This document shows, one piece after another, positions 17,304-26,168 of a stretch of 64,000 nt of DNA. The position numbers were made by a program, and so were the translations under genes. The DNA lies in contig NZ_VRKO01000014.1 in NCBI RefSeq assembly GCF_012271765.1, positions 248,001 to 312,000 on the forward strand, in the 5' to 3' direction. Under the pieces are notes generated by a model that worked only from the letters and a program-made list of their open reading frames with translations, had not been told where the DNA came from and ran no database searches. How positions within the stretch are numbered: position 1 is the first letter of the stretch; the number at the start of each line of letters is the position of its first letter. The DNA comes from Erwinia rhapontici (GTDB lineage Bacteria > Pseudomonadota > Gammaproteobacteria > Enterobacterales > Enterobacteriaceae).

Positions 17304-18512
17304 ATGTCTGAGCAGCCCGTCGGAGCCATATCGCTAAGTGGCTTTCGCTTAAATCTGCGTATTTTCTCCGTAGTGATGTTCAATTTCGCCAGCTATATGA
17401 CCATCGGTTTACCGCTGGCTGTGCTGCCTGGCTATGTCCACGATGTGATGGGCTACAGCGCCTTCTGGGCGGGGCTGGTGATCAGCCTGCAATACTTCAC
17501 CACGCTGTTGAGTCGTCCCCATGCCGGGCGCTATGCCGACCTGTGGGGCCCGAAAAAAGTGGTGATTGTTGGCCTGTGCGGCTGCTTTATCAGCGGGATT
17601 TGCTACCTGCTGGCGGCGTTGAACAGTGGGCTGCCGTTGCTGAGCCTGCTGCTGCTGTGTGCAGGCCGGCTGATACTTGGCGTTGGACAGAGCTTTGCCG
17701 GGACCGGCTCAACCTTGTGGGGGGTTGGGGTGGTGGGATCGCTGCATATTGGCCGGGTGATCTCCTGGAACGGGATTTTCACCTACGGGGCGATGGCGAT
17801 TGGCGCACCGCTTGGTGTGGCTATTTATCACTGGGGCGGCCTGATGCTGCTGGCAGGGATTATCACGGCGATTGCGCTGGTGGGTATTCTTCTGGCGTTA
17901 CCACGAGCCCCGGTGAAAAGCAATAAAGGCAAGCCACTGCCATTCCGCGCTGTGCTCGGCCGCATCTGGAGTTTTGGCCTGCTGCTGGCAATGGGATCGG
18001 TGGGTTTTGGCGTTATTGCGACCTTTATCACGCTGTTTTATCAGGATAAAGGGTGGGATGGCGCGGCCTTTGCGCTGACGTTGTTCAGCGTGGCCTTTGT
18101 ATGTACCCGGCTACTGTTCCCCAATGCCATTGCCCGCCACGGCGGGCTGAATGTGGCGCTGGTCTGTTTTGCGGTGGAAGCCATCGGCCTGTTTATGGTC
18201 TGGGGGGCGTGGGATCCGTGGCTGGCACGTGTCGGTGCGTTGCTGACCGGAGCCGGGTTCTCACTGGTGTTCCCGGCGATTGGCGTGGTGGCGGTAAAAG
18301 TGGTGCCGCCACAAAATCAGGGCAGTGCGCTGGCAACCTATACGGCGTTTATGGATCTGGCGCTGGGCATTACCGGACCGCTGGCAGGCCTGGTGATGAG
18401 CTACGCGGGTGTGCCGATTATCTATCTGCTGAGTGGGCTGCTGGTTTGTCTGGCGATGGTGGCCACGTTGCGGCTGAAAAAAGCGACCCCCGAAGGGGTC
18501 GTTGTCAAATGA
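17304..18512 (+). CDS. yhhS: MFS transporter YhhS
   Basis: A 12-TM major facilitator of 402 residues. It matches E. coli YhhS closely (MFNFASYMTIGLPLAVLPGYVHDVMG, AFWAGLVISLQY, SRPHAGRYAD, GQSFAGTGSTLWGVGVVGSLHIGRVISWNG). YhhS has been linked to drug or arabinose efflux in E. coli; its natural substrate is unclear. I place the start at the ATG at 17304, which has an AGGA motif six bases upstream and aligns with the family; an in-frame ATG at 17265 lacks such support. The last codons contain a stable CGACCCC-CGAA-GGGGTCG hairpin. It is separated from its usual neighbours yhhT and dcrB by the ABC importer and the iol cluster. Confidence 0.93.
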   Translation: MSEQPVGAISLSGFRLNLRIFSVVMFNFASYMTIGLPLAVLPGYVHDVMGYSAFWAGLVISLQYFTTLLSRPHAGRYADLWGPKKVVIVGLCGCFISGICYLLAALNSGLPLLSLLLLCAGRLILGVGQSFAGTGSTLWGVGVVGSLHIGRVISWNGIFTYGAMAIGAPLGVAIYHWGGLMLLAGIITAIALVGILLALPRAPVKSNKGKPLPFRAVLGRIWSFGLLLAMGSVGFGVIATFITLFYQDKGWDGAAFALTLFSVAFVCTRLLFPNAIARHGGLNVALVCFAVEAIGLFMVWGAWDPWLARVGALLTGAGFSLVFPAIGVVAVKVVPPQNQGSALATYTAFMDLALGITGPLAGLVMSYAGVPIIYLLSGLLVCLAMVATLRLKKATPEGVVVK

Positions 18513-18544
18513 CACAGATAAGATGAAGATATTTGCCGCCTGTC

Positions 18545-18608
18545 GGGTCGGGCATGCCCGACCCCTACGACAGCGTGGGATCCCGTAGGGCCGAGGCATG
18601 CCTCGCCC
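18545..18608. repeat. composite REP element between yhhS and the iolI-type gene
   Basis: Subtype B in minus orientation (18545-18568, ending CCTAC) and subtype A in plus orientation (18585-18608, starting GTAG) face each other across 16 bases. The element sits 32 bases behind the yhhS stop and in front of the convergent iolI-type gene. Confidence 0.88.
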
Positions 18609-18631
18609 GCTGTCAATGCGACTCCCGTTGA

Positions 18632-19447
18632 TTAATTCTGCAACAATGCAATGCTCTGGCGGATCTCACGTTCGATATCCGCCGCACTCCAGTTATCCAT
18701 TACTGAAGCAAATGGCTCGAAGGCGTAAACACCTGTGTAGCCCCGTTCTTCAAGGCGCTGCACCTGCCAGACGCTTTTCAGCAGGTCATCCTTACTCAGC
18801 ATCAGACGCTCTTCATCAGTCAGCTCGTTCACCGGGCGGCCATCGATGACACCAGACAGATGCACCAGGCCAATCTGGTTCACATCAATGCCGTTGGCAA
18901 AGTCCTGCTCAGCGCCTTCATACAGATGGTGGTGGAAGGTATCCAGCACCATTTTGAACGGCACCCCCGCCTGTTGAATCAACTGCTGTGCCTGGCCTGC
19001 GGAGCGCAGTGAACTCACCGGGAAGCCCAGTGGCTCAACCAGGCCTTCCACGCCGTAGCGCGCAAACAACGGGGCCAGCGTGCTCAGTGCCTTCTGCGTG
19101 TCTTCGGCTGAAATTTTTGTGCCGTCATTAAGTGGGCACATGACCAGCGCTTTCGCCCCAATGCCCTGTGCGTCTTTCAGCAGACTTTCGGCACGGGCCA
19201 GCAGGTCATCACTGATCTGGTTAAACGGATACAGTGCGTTGATGGTGACAATGTCCAGGCCATACTTTTCTGCCAGATCGCGAACCTGCTGGTGGCTCAG
19301 GTTGTCTGTGACGCTGCCGCCTTTCATATCGTTACGCAGTTCAACTTTATGCAGGCCCAGCTTTTGCACTAGTTGGAAAAATGCCTCGATGCTGAGGGCA
19401 GGTGCAATTTTACGGTTAATACAAAAACGGGTTGGATCGATAGCCAT
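18632..19447 (-). CDS. iolI: sugar-phosphate-isomerase-like TIM barrel, probable inosose isomerase IolI
   Basis: A 271-residue xylose-isomerase-like (AP endonuclease 2 fold) TIM barrel. Putative metal ligands fall at the family positions: Glu in LVEPLGF, Asp and His in VLDTFHHHLYEG, His in LVHLSG and the final Glu in YAFEPF. Length and these motifs match IolI, which interconverts 2-keto-myo-inositol and 1-keto-D-chiro-inositol and so allows D-chiro-inositol use. Its place at the edge of an iol cluster, divergent from iolA, supports that role, but such barrels are hard to name with certainty. Transcription is leftwards towards yhhS. Confidence 0.78.
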   Translation of the reverse strand: MAIDPTRFCINRKIAPALSIEAFFQLVQKLGLHKVELRNDMKGGSVTDNLSHQQVRDLAEKYGLDIVTINALYPFNQISDDLLARAESLLKDAQGIGAKALVMCPLNDGTKISAEDTQKALSTLAPLFARYGVEGLVEPLGFPVSSLRSAGQAQQLIQQAGVPFKMVLDTFHHHLYEGAEQDFANGIDVNQIGLVHLSGVIDGRPVNELTDEERLMLSKDDLLKSVWQVQRLEERGYTGVYAFEPFASVMDNWSAADIEREIRQSIALLQN

Positions 19448-20020
19448 CGTGTGGCTCCTGTTGAGTAGGGTAGGAAGGTAAAAAGTTCATCCCTGTCATG
19501 CGTTCAAGCGGCATGGCAAGGGTTGCCTTTCTGCCACCCGACACGTCAGGGCGTACCGCCAGCCATTTTTGTTAACGCCGAGGCTGGTCGGTGGTCATGC
19601 ACAGGCCATAAGAGAACATTTATTTCATATATAGTGAATAATGAAATTTAAATTTTTAGATCCGTCTCGCAAAATTTCACTCAACACCGGATAAAACCAG
19701 CATAAATACAGAGTAATCCTGGCGTTTTAGTGGGGCCAAACGTGGCGTTATGTGACCGTTGTCCTGAAACGACTGCTCCGCGCACCGCCTGAGCTGAGGG
19801 CTTTTTTTACCCGTGTCCATTCCCGGGGTGAAATGGCCGGGGCTCTACCCCTGAAAAATGCGATCCAGGCCGCTAAAAACGAATTTTCTAAAGTGAAATA
19901 TTTGAAAAATTTATTTCAATATTATACTGTCTCAACACGAATCAAGGTTTTGCCCGGCAAGGCAGCGGTATGACGTCAGACTGCCTGCGAGGGAAACTCA
20001 TACTTCAAAGAGGCCAGCAC
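19448..20020. promoter_or_regulatory. divergent iolI/iolA control region
   Basis: About 570 bases with no convincing gene, AT-rich in two patches. Seen: an inverted repeat ATTTCAT (19622-19628) / ATGAAAT (19641-19647), a half-site ATTTCACT at 19674-19681, and a second inverted repeat TGAAATA (19894-19900) / TATTTCA (19912-19918) overlapping AGTGAAAT at 19892-19899. The TATACT just downstream near 19922 could be a -10 box of the iolA promoter. These dyads are candidate sites for the RpiR-type regulator of the cluster (inference). Confidence 0.5.
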
Positions 20021-21526
20021 ATGACTATCGTAGGAAACTTTATTGGCGGTAAAACTTCTTTCAGCGCCAGCAACGAAACCATTCCGATTTACGATCCGGC
20101 AACCGGTAAGCCGGTGCGCGAACTGACGCAGAGCACCAGTGATGAAGTCGCCAATGCGATTGCCGTTGCACACGAAGCATTCGATAGCTGGTCACGTACT
20201 TCTCCACTGCGCCGCGCCCGTATTCTGTTTAACTTTAAAGCACTGATGGAAGAGCATCGTGATGAGCTGGCCGAGTTGATCGTCAGTGAGCACGGTAAAG
20301 TCTGGTCAGATGCGCTGGGTGAACTGACCCGTGGTCTGGAAGTGGTGGAGTTTGCCTGCGGTATCCCGCACCTGATCAAAGGTGAGAACTCTGCTGATGT
20401 TGGTACTGGCGTTGACAGTTACTCGCTGATGCAGCCACTGGGCGTTGTGGCCGGTATCACCCCGTTCAACTTCCCGGCGATGGTGCCACTGTGGATGTTC
20501 CCGATTGCGCTGGCTTGCGGTAATACCTTCGTGCTGAAGCCACCGGCACTTGACCCGTCAGCGTCCGTACGTATGGCTGAACTGCTGACCGAAGCCGGCC
20601 TGCCGGATGGCGTGTTCAACGTGATCCACAGCTCGAACGAAAATGCTGAGCAGTTGTACAAAGATCCACGCGTTCAGGCGGTGAGCTTCGTCGGTTCATC
20701 CGGTGTGGCCGAGCACATCTACACCACCGCCAGCGCCCATGGTAAACGTGTGCAGGCCTTCGGCGCAGCGAAAAACCACGCTATCGTGATGCCGGATGCC
20801 GATCTGGATGCGACGGTCAATGCCATCATGGGCGGCGCGTTCGGCTCCGCCGGTGAACGCTGCATGGCACTGCCGGTTGTGGTTGCTGTGGGCGACGACA
20901 CCGCAGACAAACTGATTGCTGCACTGACTCCGCTGGTGAAAGCCCTGCGCGTTGGCCCTGGCATTCACAAAGGCAAAGACGAAAACGAAATGGGGCCGGT
21001 TGTTTCTGCTGCGCACCAGAAGAAAGTGCTGGGCTACATCGACAAAGGTGAAGCAGAAGGCGCGAAACTGGTGGTTGATGGTCGTGGCATTCAGGTGGAA
21101 GGCAATCCTGATGGCTACTACGTTGGTGGTACGCTGTTTGATAACGTCACCACGGATATGGTGATCTGGCGTGAAGAGATCTTCGGACCCGTACTGAGCA
21201 TCGTGCGTGCGCCTGACTACAAAACGGCACTTGACCTGGTGAACAGCCACGAATTCGGTAACGGCAGCGCCATCTTCACCAGCAATGGTCATACCGGTCG
21301 CGACTTCGTACGTGAAGTGCAGGCGGGCATGGTTGGCGTTAACGTACCGGTTCCGGTACCCATGGCCTTCCACAGCTTCGGCGGCTGGAAACGCTCCGTG
21401 TTTGGGGCACTGAATGTGCACGGGCCGGACGGTGTGCGCTTCTACACCCGCATGAAAACGGCCACCGTACGCTGGCCGAGCGGTCAGAAAACCGTATCTG
21501 AGTTCAGCATGCCTACGCTGGGATAA
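20021..21526 (+). CDS. iolA: methylmalonate/malonate-semialdehyde dehydrogenase (CoA-acylating) IolA/MmsA
   Basis: Last step of the inositol pathway: oxidises malonate semialdehyde (and methylmalonate semialdehyde) to acetyl-CoA (or propionyl-CoA), CO2 and NADH. The 501-residue aldehyde dehydrogenase shows GITPFNFPAMVPLWMFPIAL, the NAD-binding FVGSSGVAEHIY, the catalytic cysteine in GSAGERCMALPV, and EEIFGPVLSIVRA. The MmsA-specific ERCMA around the cysteine separates it from ordinary aldehyde dehydrogenases. The ATG at 20021 has an AGAGG motif eight bases upstream and begins the conserved MTIVGNFIGG; an in-frame ATG 51 bases earlier lacks support. iolB follows after 47 bases, presumably on the same transcript. 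Confidence 0.95.
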   Translation: MTIVGNFIGGKTSFSASNETIPIYDPATGKPVRELTQSTSDEVANAIAVAHEAFDSWSRTSPLRRARILFNFKALMEEHRDELAELIVSEHGKVWSDALGELTRGLEVVEFACGIPHLIKGENSADVGTGVDSYSLMQPLGVVAGITPFNFPAMVPLWMFPIALACGNTFVLKPPALDPSASVRMAELLTEAGLPDGVFNVIHSSNENAEQLYKDPRVQAVSFVGSSGVAEHIYTTASAHGKRVQAFGAAKNHAIVMPDADLDATVNAIMGGAFGSAGERCMALPVVVAVGDDTADKLIAALTPLVKALRVGPGIHKGKDENEMGPVVSAAHQKKVLGYIDKGEAEGAKLVVDGRGIQVEGNPDGYYVGGTLFDNVTTDMVIWREEIFGPVLSIVRAPDYKTALDLVNSHEFGNGSAIFTSNGHTGRDFVREVQAGMVGVNVPVPVPMAFHSFGGWKRSVFGALNVHGPDGVRFYTRMKTATVRWPSGQKTVSEFSMPTLG

Positions 21527-21534
21527 TTAAATAT

Positions 21535-21557
21535 GGGCGAGGTGCGCCTCGCCCCTG
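21535..21557 (-). repeat. REP-type palindrome (subtype A variant) between iolA and iolB
   Basis: GGGCGAGGTGCGCCTCGCCC followed by CTG in place of the CTAC end. It lies in the 47-base iolA-iolB gap, so it is transcribed inside the operon and could shape its mRNA. Confidence 0.7.
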
Positions 21558-21573
21558 TGAACAGAGAGGCTGT

Positions 21574-22395
21574 ATGTCATTGCTATCCAAAGTAAAACAG
21601 CCGGATGCGCAGGGCCGTATCCAGCACGTCACCCCGGAAAGCGCTGGCTGGCGCTATGTTGGTTTTGATGCATACCAGTTGAAGAAGGGCCAGACGCTGA
21701 CGCTTGAGAGCGGCAGCAAAGAGCTGTGCCTGGTGCTGGTTGCAGGGCTCGCCTCCGTGAAAACCCGTCAGGCTGAGTTCCCGAACATCGGCAAACGTAT
21801 GTCGCCGTTTGAACGCACTCCCCCTTACTCTGTGTATGTTCCGCATAACGAGCAGGTTGTCGTGGTGGCAGAGTCTGACCTTGAGCTGGCGGTGTGCAGT
21901 GCACCGGCGACGGAAGGCAAACTGCCTGCACGTCTGATCGCGCCTGAAGATGTCGGTGTTGAGCAGCGTGGTAAAGGGAATAACAAACGCCTGGTACACA
22001 ACATTCTGCCTGACGATAAGCCAGCGGACAGCTTGCTGGTGGTGGAAGTGTATACCGACGAAGGGAATACCAGTTCGTACCCAAGCCATAAACACGATCA
22101 GGAAGATTCACCTGATGAAACCTACCTGGAAGAGACGTATTACCATCGTTTCAACCCGGATCGCGGTTTCGCGATGCAGCGTGTTTATACCGACGACCGT
22201 TCGCTGGATGTCTGTATGGCGCCTTACAATCAGGATGTGGTTACCGTTCCGCGTGGTTATCATCCGATGTCGACCGTTGCAGGTTATGACAACTATTACC
22301 TGAACGTGATGGCCGGGCCGGTGCGTCTGTGGAAATTTACCTGGGAGAAAGATCATGCCTGGGTGAACAGCGATGAGTATCCCCGCAAAGGATAA
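21574..22395 (+). CDS. iolB: 5-deoxy-glucuronate isomerase IolB
   Basis: Isomerises 5-deoxy-D-glucuronate to 2-deoxy-5-keto-D-gluconate (DKG) in inositol breakdown. A bicupin of 273 residues, the family length. Diagnostic stretches: the early SAGWRYVGFDAYQL, RTPPYSVYVPH, and the metal-binding cupin motif SSYPSHKHDQ...ETYLEETYYHRFNP with His/His/Glu, followed by GYHPMSTVAGYDNYYLNVMAGP. An AGAGG motif precedes the ATG. It is followed by a composite REP element and a terminator, and is convergent with the regulator gene. Confidence 0.96.
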   Translation: MSLLSKVKQPDAQGRIQHVTPESAGWRYVGFDAYQLKKGQTLTLESGSKELCLVLVAGLASVKTRQAEFPNIGKRMSPFERTPPYSVYVPHNEQVVVVAESDLELAVCSAPATEGKLPARLIAPEDVGVEQRGKGNNKRLVHNILPDDKPADSLLVVEVYTDEGNTSSYPSHKHDQEDSPDETYLEETYYHRFNPDRGFAMQRVYTDDRSLDVCMAPYNQDVVTVPRGYHPMSTVAGYDNYYLNVMAGPVRLWKFTWEKDHAWVNSDEYPRKG

Positions 22396-22417
22396 TCCCG
22401 CATGGACGATCGTCGCG

Positions 22418-22480
22418 GGGTCAGGCATGCCTGCCCCCTACGAAACCGTCATTGACGTAGGGGCGCGGCATGGCTCGCCC
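22418..22480. repeat. composite REP element behind iolB
   Basis: A subtype B-like copy in minus orientation (22418-22441, GGGTCAGGC arm) and a subtype A-like copy in plus orientation (22457-22480, GGGCGCGGC arm) face each other across 15 bases, 22 bases after the iolB stop. Confidence 0.8.
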
Positions 22481-22516
22481 GATGGCGCAATAAAAGGTTG
22501 ATGTTAAAACGAGCGA

Positions 22517-22552
22517 TAAAACGGGTGGCCCTCACAGGCTACCCGTTTTTTT
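22517..22552. terminator. bidirectional terminator between iolB and the RpiR-type regulator
   Basis: ACGGGTGGCC (22521-22530) pairs with GGCTACCCGT (22538-22547) with one G-U pair. Seven T residues follow on the plus strand, and an A run at 22517-22521 gives a T run on the minus strand, so it can stop both convergent transcripts. Confidence 0.75.
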
Positions 22553-23405
22553 ATGGGCGGGGTTTATTCGGGTCGACGTTGGTCAGTGCCAGCGACACGG
22601 CCAGCGTCTGGGCCAGGCATAGCGAGGCGACCTGGGAACGGAAACCATCCACCTGCGCTTCACGCACCACAAAACAGACATCACTGAAGGCGGCGAGTGG
22701 GCTGACCTGGCTGTCAGTAATCGCGATCTGATGTGCGCCACGTTTTGCACCCAGCTCCACCAGCTCAACGGCTTCGCGTGCATACGGTGAGTAACTGATG
22801 GCAATCACCACGTCTTTCGGGTTCACCATGCTCAGCTGCTCGGCAAACATACCGCCCAGGCCGTCGATCAGAAACGCGCGGCGCTCCAGATGACGCAGAG
22901 CGTAAGTCAGATAGGACGCCACGCTGAATGAACGGCGTAAACCGATAACGTAAATGTTGTCAGCCTCATCCAGCATCTTCACCGCTTTTTCCAGCTGCTC
23001 AGGATTGACCTGCATCGCCAACTGTTGCAGCGCCTGCGAGTTGACCATGGTGAACACATTGAGGATTTCAGCCGGGCTTTCCGGGGCGCTGGCCGTTTCA
23101 TCGGTGGCGGTCTGGCGGAACAAACGTGCGCGTTCGGTGTAGTTGACCGTCTCTTCCATCAGATGCTGGCGGAACACCTGCTTCATTTCATTGAAACCAC
23201 TAAACCCAAAGGCATTTGAGAAGCGGATAAGCGTAGAGGGTGGGACATCAGCCTGCTGAGCGATAGAGGCAACGGTATCAAAGGCGATGCTGTTGCTGTT
23301 ATCAAGAATATAGCGAGCCACCTGCTTCAGGCGTTTACTGAGAGTGTCGTAGCGGCGACGGATATCGTCCTGCAACAGAGAAAGTTGGGTCGGATTATTA
23401 GTCAT
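22551..23405 (-). CDS. iolR: RpiR-family (HTH + SIS) regulator, probable IolR
   Basis: A 284-residue regulator with an N-terminal RpiR helix-turn-helix (about residues 15-85; SIAQQADVPPSTLIRFSNAFGFSGFNEMK) and a C-terminal sugar-isomerase SIS domain (about 130-260; ADNIYVIGLRRSFSVASYLTYAL, VVIAISYSPYAREAVELVE), which usually binds a phosphosugar. Lying inside the iol cluster, it probably senses a phosphorylated intermediate such as DKG-phosphate and represses iol genes. RpiR-type IolR proteins control iol genes in several Gram-negatives, while the Bacillus IolR is a DeoR-type protein, so the name is by context. Transcribed leftwards, separate from iolC. Confidence 0.82.
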   Translation of the reverse strand: MTNNPTQLSLLQDDIRRRYDTLSKRLKQVARYILDNSNSIAFDTVASIAQQADVPPSTLIRFSNAFGFSGFNEMKQVFRQHLMEETVNYTERARLFRQTATDETASAPESPAEILNVFTMVNSQALQQLAMQVNPEQLEKAVKMLDEADNIYVIGLRRSFSVASYLTYALRHLERRAFLIDGLGGMFAEQLSMVNPKDVVIAISYSPYAREAVELVELGAKRGAHQIAITDSQVSPLAAFSDVCFVVREAQVDGFRSQVASLCLAQTLAVSLALTNVDPNKPRP

Positions 23406-23572
23406 TAACGGCTCGCAAAAAGTAAAATAGTGTTCTTCTGTGCGTTATTCTACCAGATGAACAAAAAATTTCACTTGATGACGAAAGCAGCGGCTTCTAT
23501 TTCATCAGGGTTGGGAATCAGTTCACAAAATCGTAACCTTCTGCGTGCGCCGCGCAAAATAATAAATTCGTT

Positions 23573-23609
23573 TCAAAAAAAAAGGGTGACCCTATACCAG
23601 GTCACCCTT
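23573..23609 (-). terminator. intrinsic terminator of iolC
   Basis: Read on the minus strand, AAGGGTGACC and GGTCACCCTT form a 10-bp stem around an 8-base loop, followed directly by nine T residues (A run 23575-23583 on the plus strand). It lies about 40 bases behind the iolC stop. Confidence 0.85.
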
Positions 23610-23648
23610 ATGGCCGTACCGTACATATACGGACGGCTGTACGGCGTT

Positions 23649-25571
23649 TTATTTCGCCGGACGCGCCTCACGCCAGTAGCCGATCAGCGTCAGGTAGTTA
23701 CTTTTTACCTTCTCAATCAGTGCGGCATCATCCAGCTCACCCTGCAACCACTGACGTGATGGCTGGCCGAAGATGGTGCGACCCACGGCAAAGCCTTTCA
23801 CCCACGGTGATTTCGCGGCGGCAGCAAAGCCTGCTTTCAGTTCAGCTTCCGGTGCATCCAGGCCCAGCAGCAGAATGCCACGGCAGTGTGGATCGTGCTT
23901 TTCAATCAGCGCGCTGATGGCTTCCCAGCTGGCGTGTGACAGCGGAGGCAGCTTCCACCAGTCAGGCTGAATGCCCAGGCTGTAGAAATGGGTGAGGATC
24001 TCCAGATAATATTTCTCATCTTTATCCGGGTTGCTCTCCGGCAGGATCACTTCCAGCAGCAGCTCATGACCAGACTTGTTACAGCCGTTCCACACATCGA
24101 GGATCAGCGCATCCTGTTCCTGACGCATCTCTGCGCTGTCTTTCGGATGATAGAAAGTCAGACATTTGACCACGTGCTCCTGCGGCCAGTCGATCAGCTG
24201 GGAACCGATGTTGCCGTGTTCCAGACGCAGCGGACGTGAGCTGGGTAATTCGATAGGGCGACCAATCCACCAGCCTTTACCGGTGATGGCATTTAGCGCG
24301 GGCTGACCATAAGTGGTGTCTGCCAGGATACCGCAGCGGCCATCGTCCAGACCGGCTTCTTTCGCCGCAGCCTGCGCGCCCTGTAACAGCAGCAGCTTCA
24401 GGTCGGGAATACGTGCATCACTGACGCCCGCTTCTGCTGCCATATCGGCAAGCTGTTTACGGTGGTCAAAGGCAAAAATGTTCAGTTCGTTCCACTGCTG
24501 CTTACGGGTGGTCACGCGGTGCAGGTGGTTGAGGCGGCTGTCGAGATCCGGACGTTTCACGTCTTTGTCACGGCTCAGGAAGTCGTCCAGCTCTTCTTTA
24601 GTCGGCATGGCCGGGGCGCAGCCGTGGCGGGAAACAACCAGCGCGCCGCAGGCATTCGCGTAACGGCAGGCCTGCTCCCAGCTTTCATCGTTGAGCCAGC
24701 CGCGCAGCAGGCCAGACATAAAGGCATCGCCTGCACCGAGTACGTTCAGCACGTCAACGCGCACGCCGGTTTGCAGTTTGGTCTGTTCCCAGCTGTCCGG
24801 GATTTCGCCTTCAAAGACCACACAACCCAGCGGGCCACGTTTGCACACCAGCGTGGCTTTTGTTGCTTTACGCACATTTTTTAGCGCAGTCAGGCTGTCG
24901 GTGCTGCCACCCGCAATGTGGAACTCTTCTTCTGTTCCCACCACCAGATCGAAATAGTGCAGCACTTCCTGCAATTGCTGCGTGACACGCTCGGATTCCA
25001 CAAAGCGGGTTTCGCCATCGCCCAGTGAGGTCAGGCCCCACAGAACCGGACGGTAGTCGATGTCCAGTGCGGTACGCAGACCATGACGACGTGCAATATC
25101 CAGCGCTTTCAGCACGGCGGCGCGGGTATCAGGATGCGACAGGTGCGTACCGGTGACGGCAACGGCACGTGAGGAGGCGATGTAATCTTCCTGGATATCA
25201 TCCGGGACCAGGCCCATATCGGCGCAGTTATCGCGGTAGAACACCAGCGGGAAGGTTTCCTGATCTTTGATCCCGAGGATCACCAGTCCGGTCAGACGGG
25301 TTTTATCCGTAATCAGGCTCTGGGTATCACAGCCCACGCGTTGTAACTCTTCGCGCAGGAAGCGGCCCATGTGTTCATCACCGACACGTGCCAGCATGGC
25401 AGATTTCAGACCCTGAATCGCTGTGCCATAAGCAACATTGCCAGAGGAGCCACCAAGATACTTTGCAAAGGAGGTCTCATCTTCAAGGCGCGCACCGATT
25501 TGCTGGCCATAAAGGTCGACAGCGATGCGCCCGATACAAATCACATCGAGCGGCTTCTGTTGTGTACTCAT
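23649..25571 (-). CDS. iolC: bifunctional DKG kinase / DKG-phosphate aldolase (IolC fused to DUF2090 domain)
   Basis: A 640-residue fusion. The N-terminal half (about residues 1-330) is a PfkB-type kinase: KYLGGSSGNVAYGTA, and the anion-hole/catalytic motif VLNVLGAGDAFMSGLLRG with the base Asp. It phosphorylates DKG. The C-terminal half (about 340-640) is the DUF2090 TIM barrel (NELNIFAFDHRKQLADMA, DTTYGQPALNAITGKGWWIGRPIELP, VGRTIFGQPSRQW). It is annotated in other bacteria as the 5-dehydro-2-deoxyphosphogluconate aldolase that splits the product into dihydroxyacetone phosphate and malonate semialdehyde. This explains why no separate iolJ is present. Divergent from iolD with its own terminator. 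Confidence 0.93.
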   Translation of the reverse strand: MSTQQKPLDVICIGRIAVDLYGQQIGARLEDETSFAKYLGGSSGNVAYGTAIQGLKSAMLARVGDEHMGRFLREELQRVGCDTQSLITDKTRLTGLVILGIKDQETFPLVFYRDNCADMGLVPDDIQEDYIASSRAVAVTGTHLSHPDTRAAVLKALDIARRHGLRTALDIDYRPVLWGLTSLGDGETRFVESERVTQQLQEVLHYFDLVVGTEEEFHIAGGSTDSLTALKNVRKATKATLVCKRGPLGCVVFEGEIPDSWEQTKLQTGVRVDVLNVLGAGDAFMSGLLRGWLNDESWEQACRYANACGALVVSRHGCAPAMPTKEELDDFLSRDKDVKRPDLDSRLNHLHRVTTRKQQWNELNIFAFDHRKQLADMAAEAGVSDARIPDLKLLLLQGAQAAAKEAGLDDGRCGILADTTYGQPALNAITGKGWWIGRPIELPSSRPLRLEHGNIGSQLIDWPQEHVVKCLTFYHPKDSAEMRQEQDALILDVWNGCNKSGHELLLEVILPESNPDKDEKYYLEILTHFYSLGIQPDWWKLPPLSHASWEAISALIEKHDPHCRGILLLGLDAPEAELKAGFAAAAKSPWVKGFAVGRTIFGQPSRQWLQGELDDAALIEKVKSNYLTLIGYWREARPAK

Positions 25572-26168
25572 ACCTGTTGTTTCCTCTGTTTTTTACCCTG
25601 CCTCCTTGCCGTTTAACTGCCACGTCAATGATTGTGGGTAGTGCCGATGCTGTTGAGCGTTTCCAGCAGATCGGAGCCATCAGCCCGATCACATCCGGAT
25701 CTAACATGTAGCGAAGTATGAGGAATAAAAATTCCAAATTCAATATGAAATGAAATTATTGCCCCAAAAGTGTGAGGTGGTTAAAACTCTTGCATCGTGG
25801 ATTTCACTACCCGATGGGGCAGTGGCGCTTCACGGCATCACAGAGATGTGAGCGGCCTCTCAACTTTCTTAACGCGCATCAGGGAACATATTGAAGTGAA
25901 ACGATTTTTCTCTTTTGGGAGTAAAGGTATTGTTATCGTTTCATTTACCCGATGTAAATCACCCCATTTACCCCCGTTGCACCGCAGAATTTGATCTCAC
26001 TCGCAAAATGAAATGTTTCTTCTGTAATTGTGTTTAGTGAAAAAAATATTTGTTTATAATCGGCTCACGTTTCACTTATAGCTGTCGCCGTTTTGATCCC
26101 AAGGCGACCACAAATGCGAACCTCGGTGGACCTTATGATGTGGCCACCGATACTGAAAGGAAGAGCAA
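25572..26168. promoter_or_regulatory. divergent iolC/iolD control region
   Basis: About 600 bases with no convincing gene. A perfect 9-base inverted repeat TGAAACGAT (25897-25905) / ATCGTTTCA (25935-25943) is centred upstream of iolD, and half-sites AGTGAAAC (25895-25902) and GTTTCACT (26069-26076) flank a candidate -10 box TATAAT at 26055-26060. The last half-site would overlap the transcription start, a typical repressor position. An AGGA motif precedes the iolD ATG. Confidence 0.5.

Noticed and set aside
19752..19973. A 73-codon frame between iolI and iolA
   Set aside because: No ribosome binding site, composition of intergenic DNA, and it overlaps the probable iolA promoter dyads.
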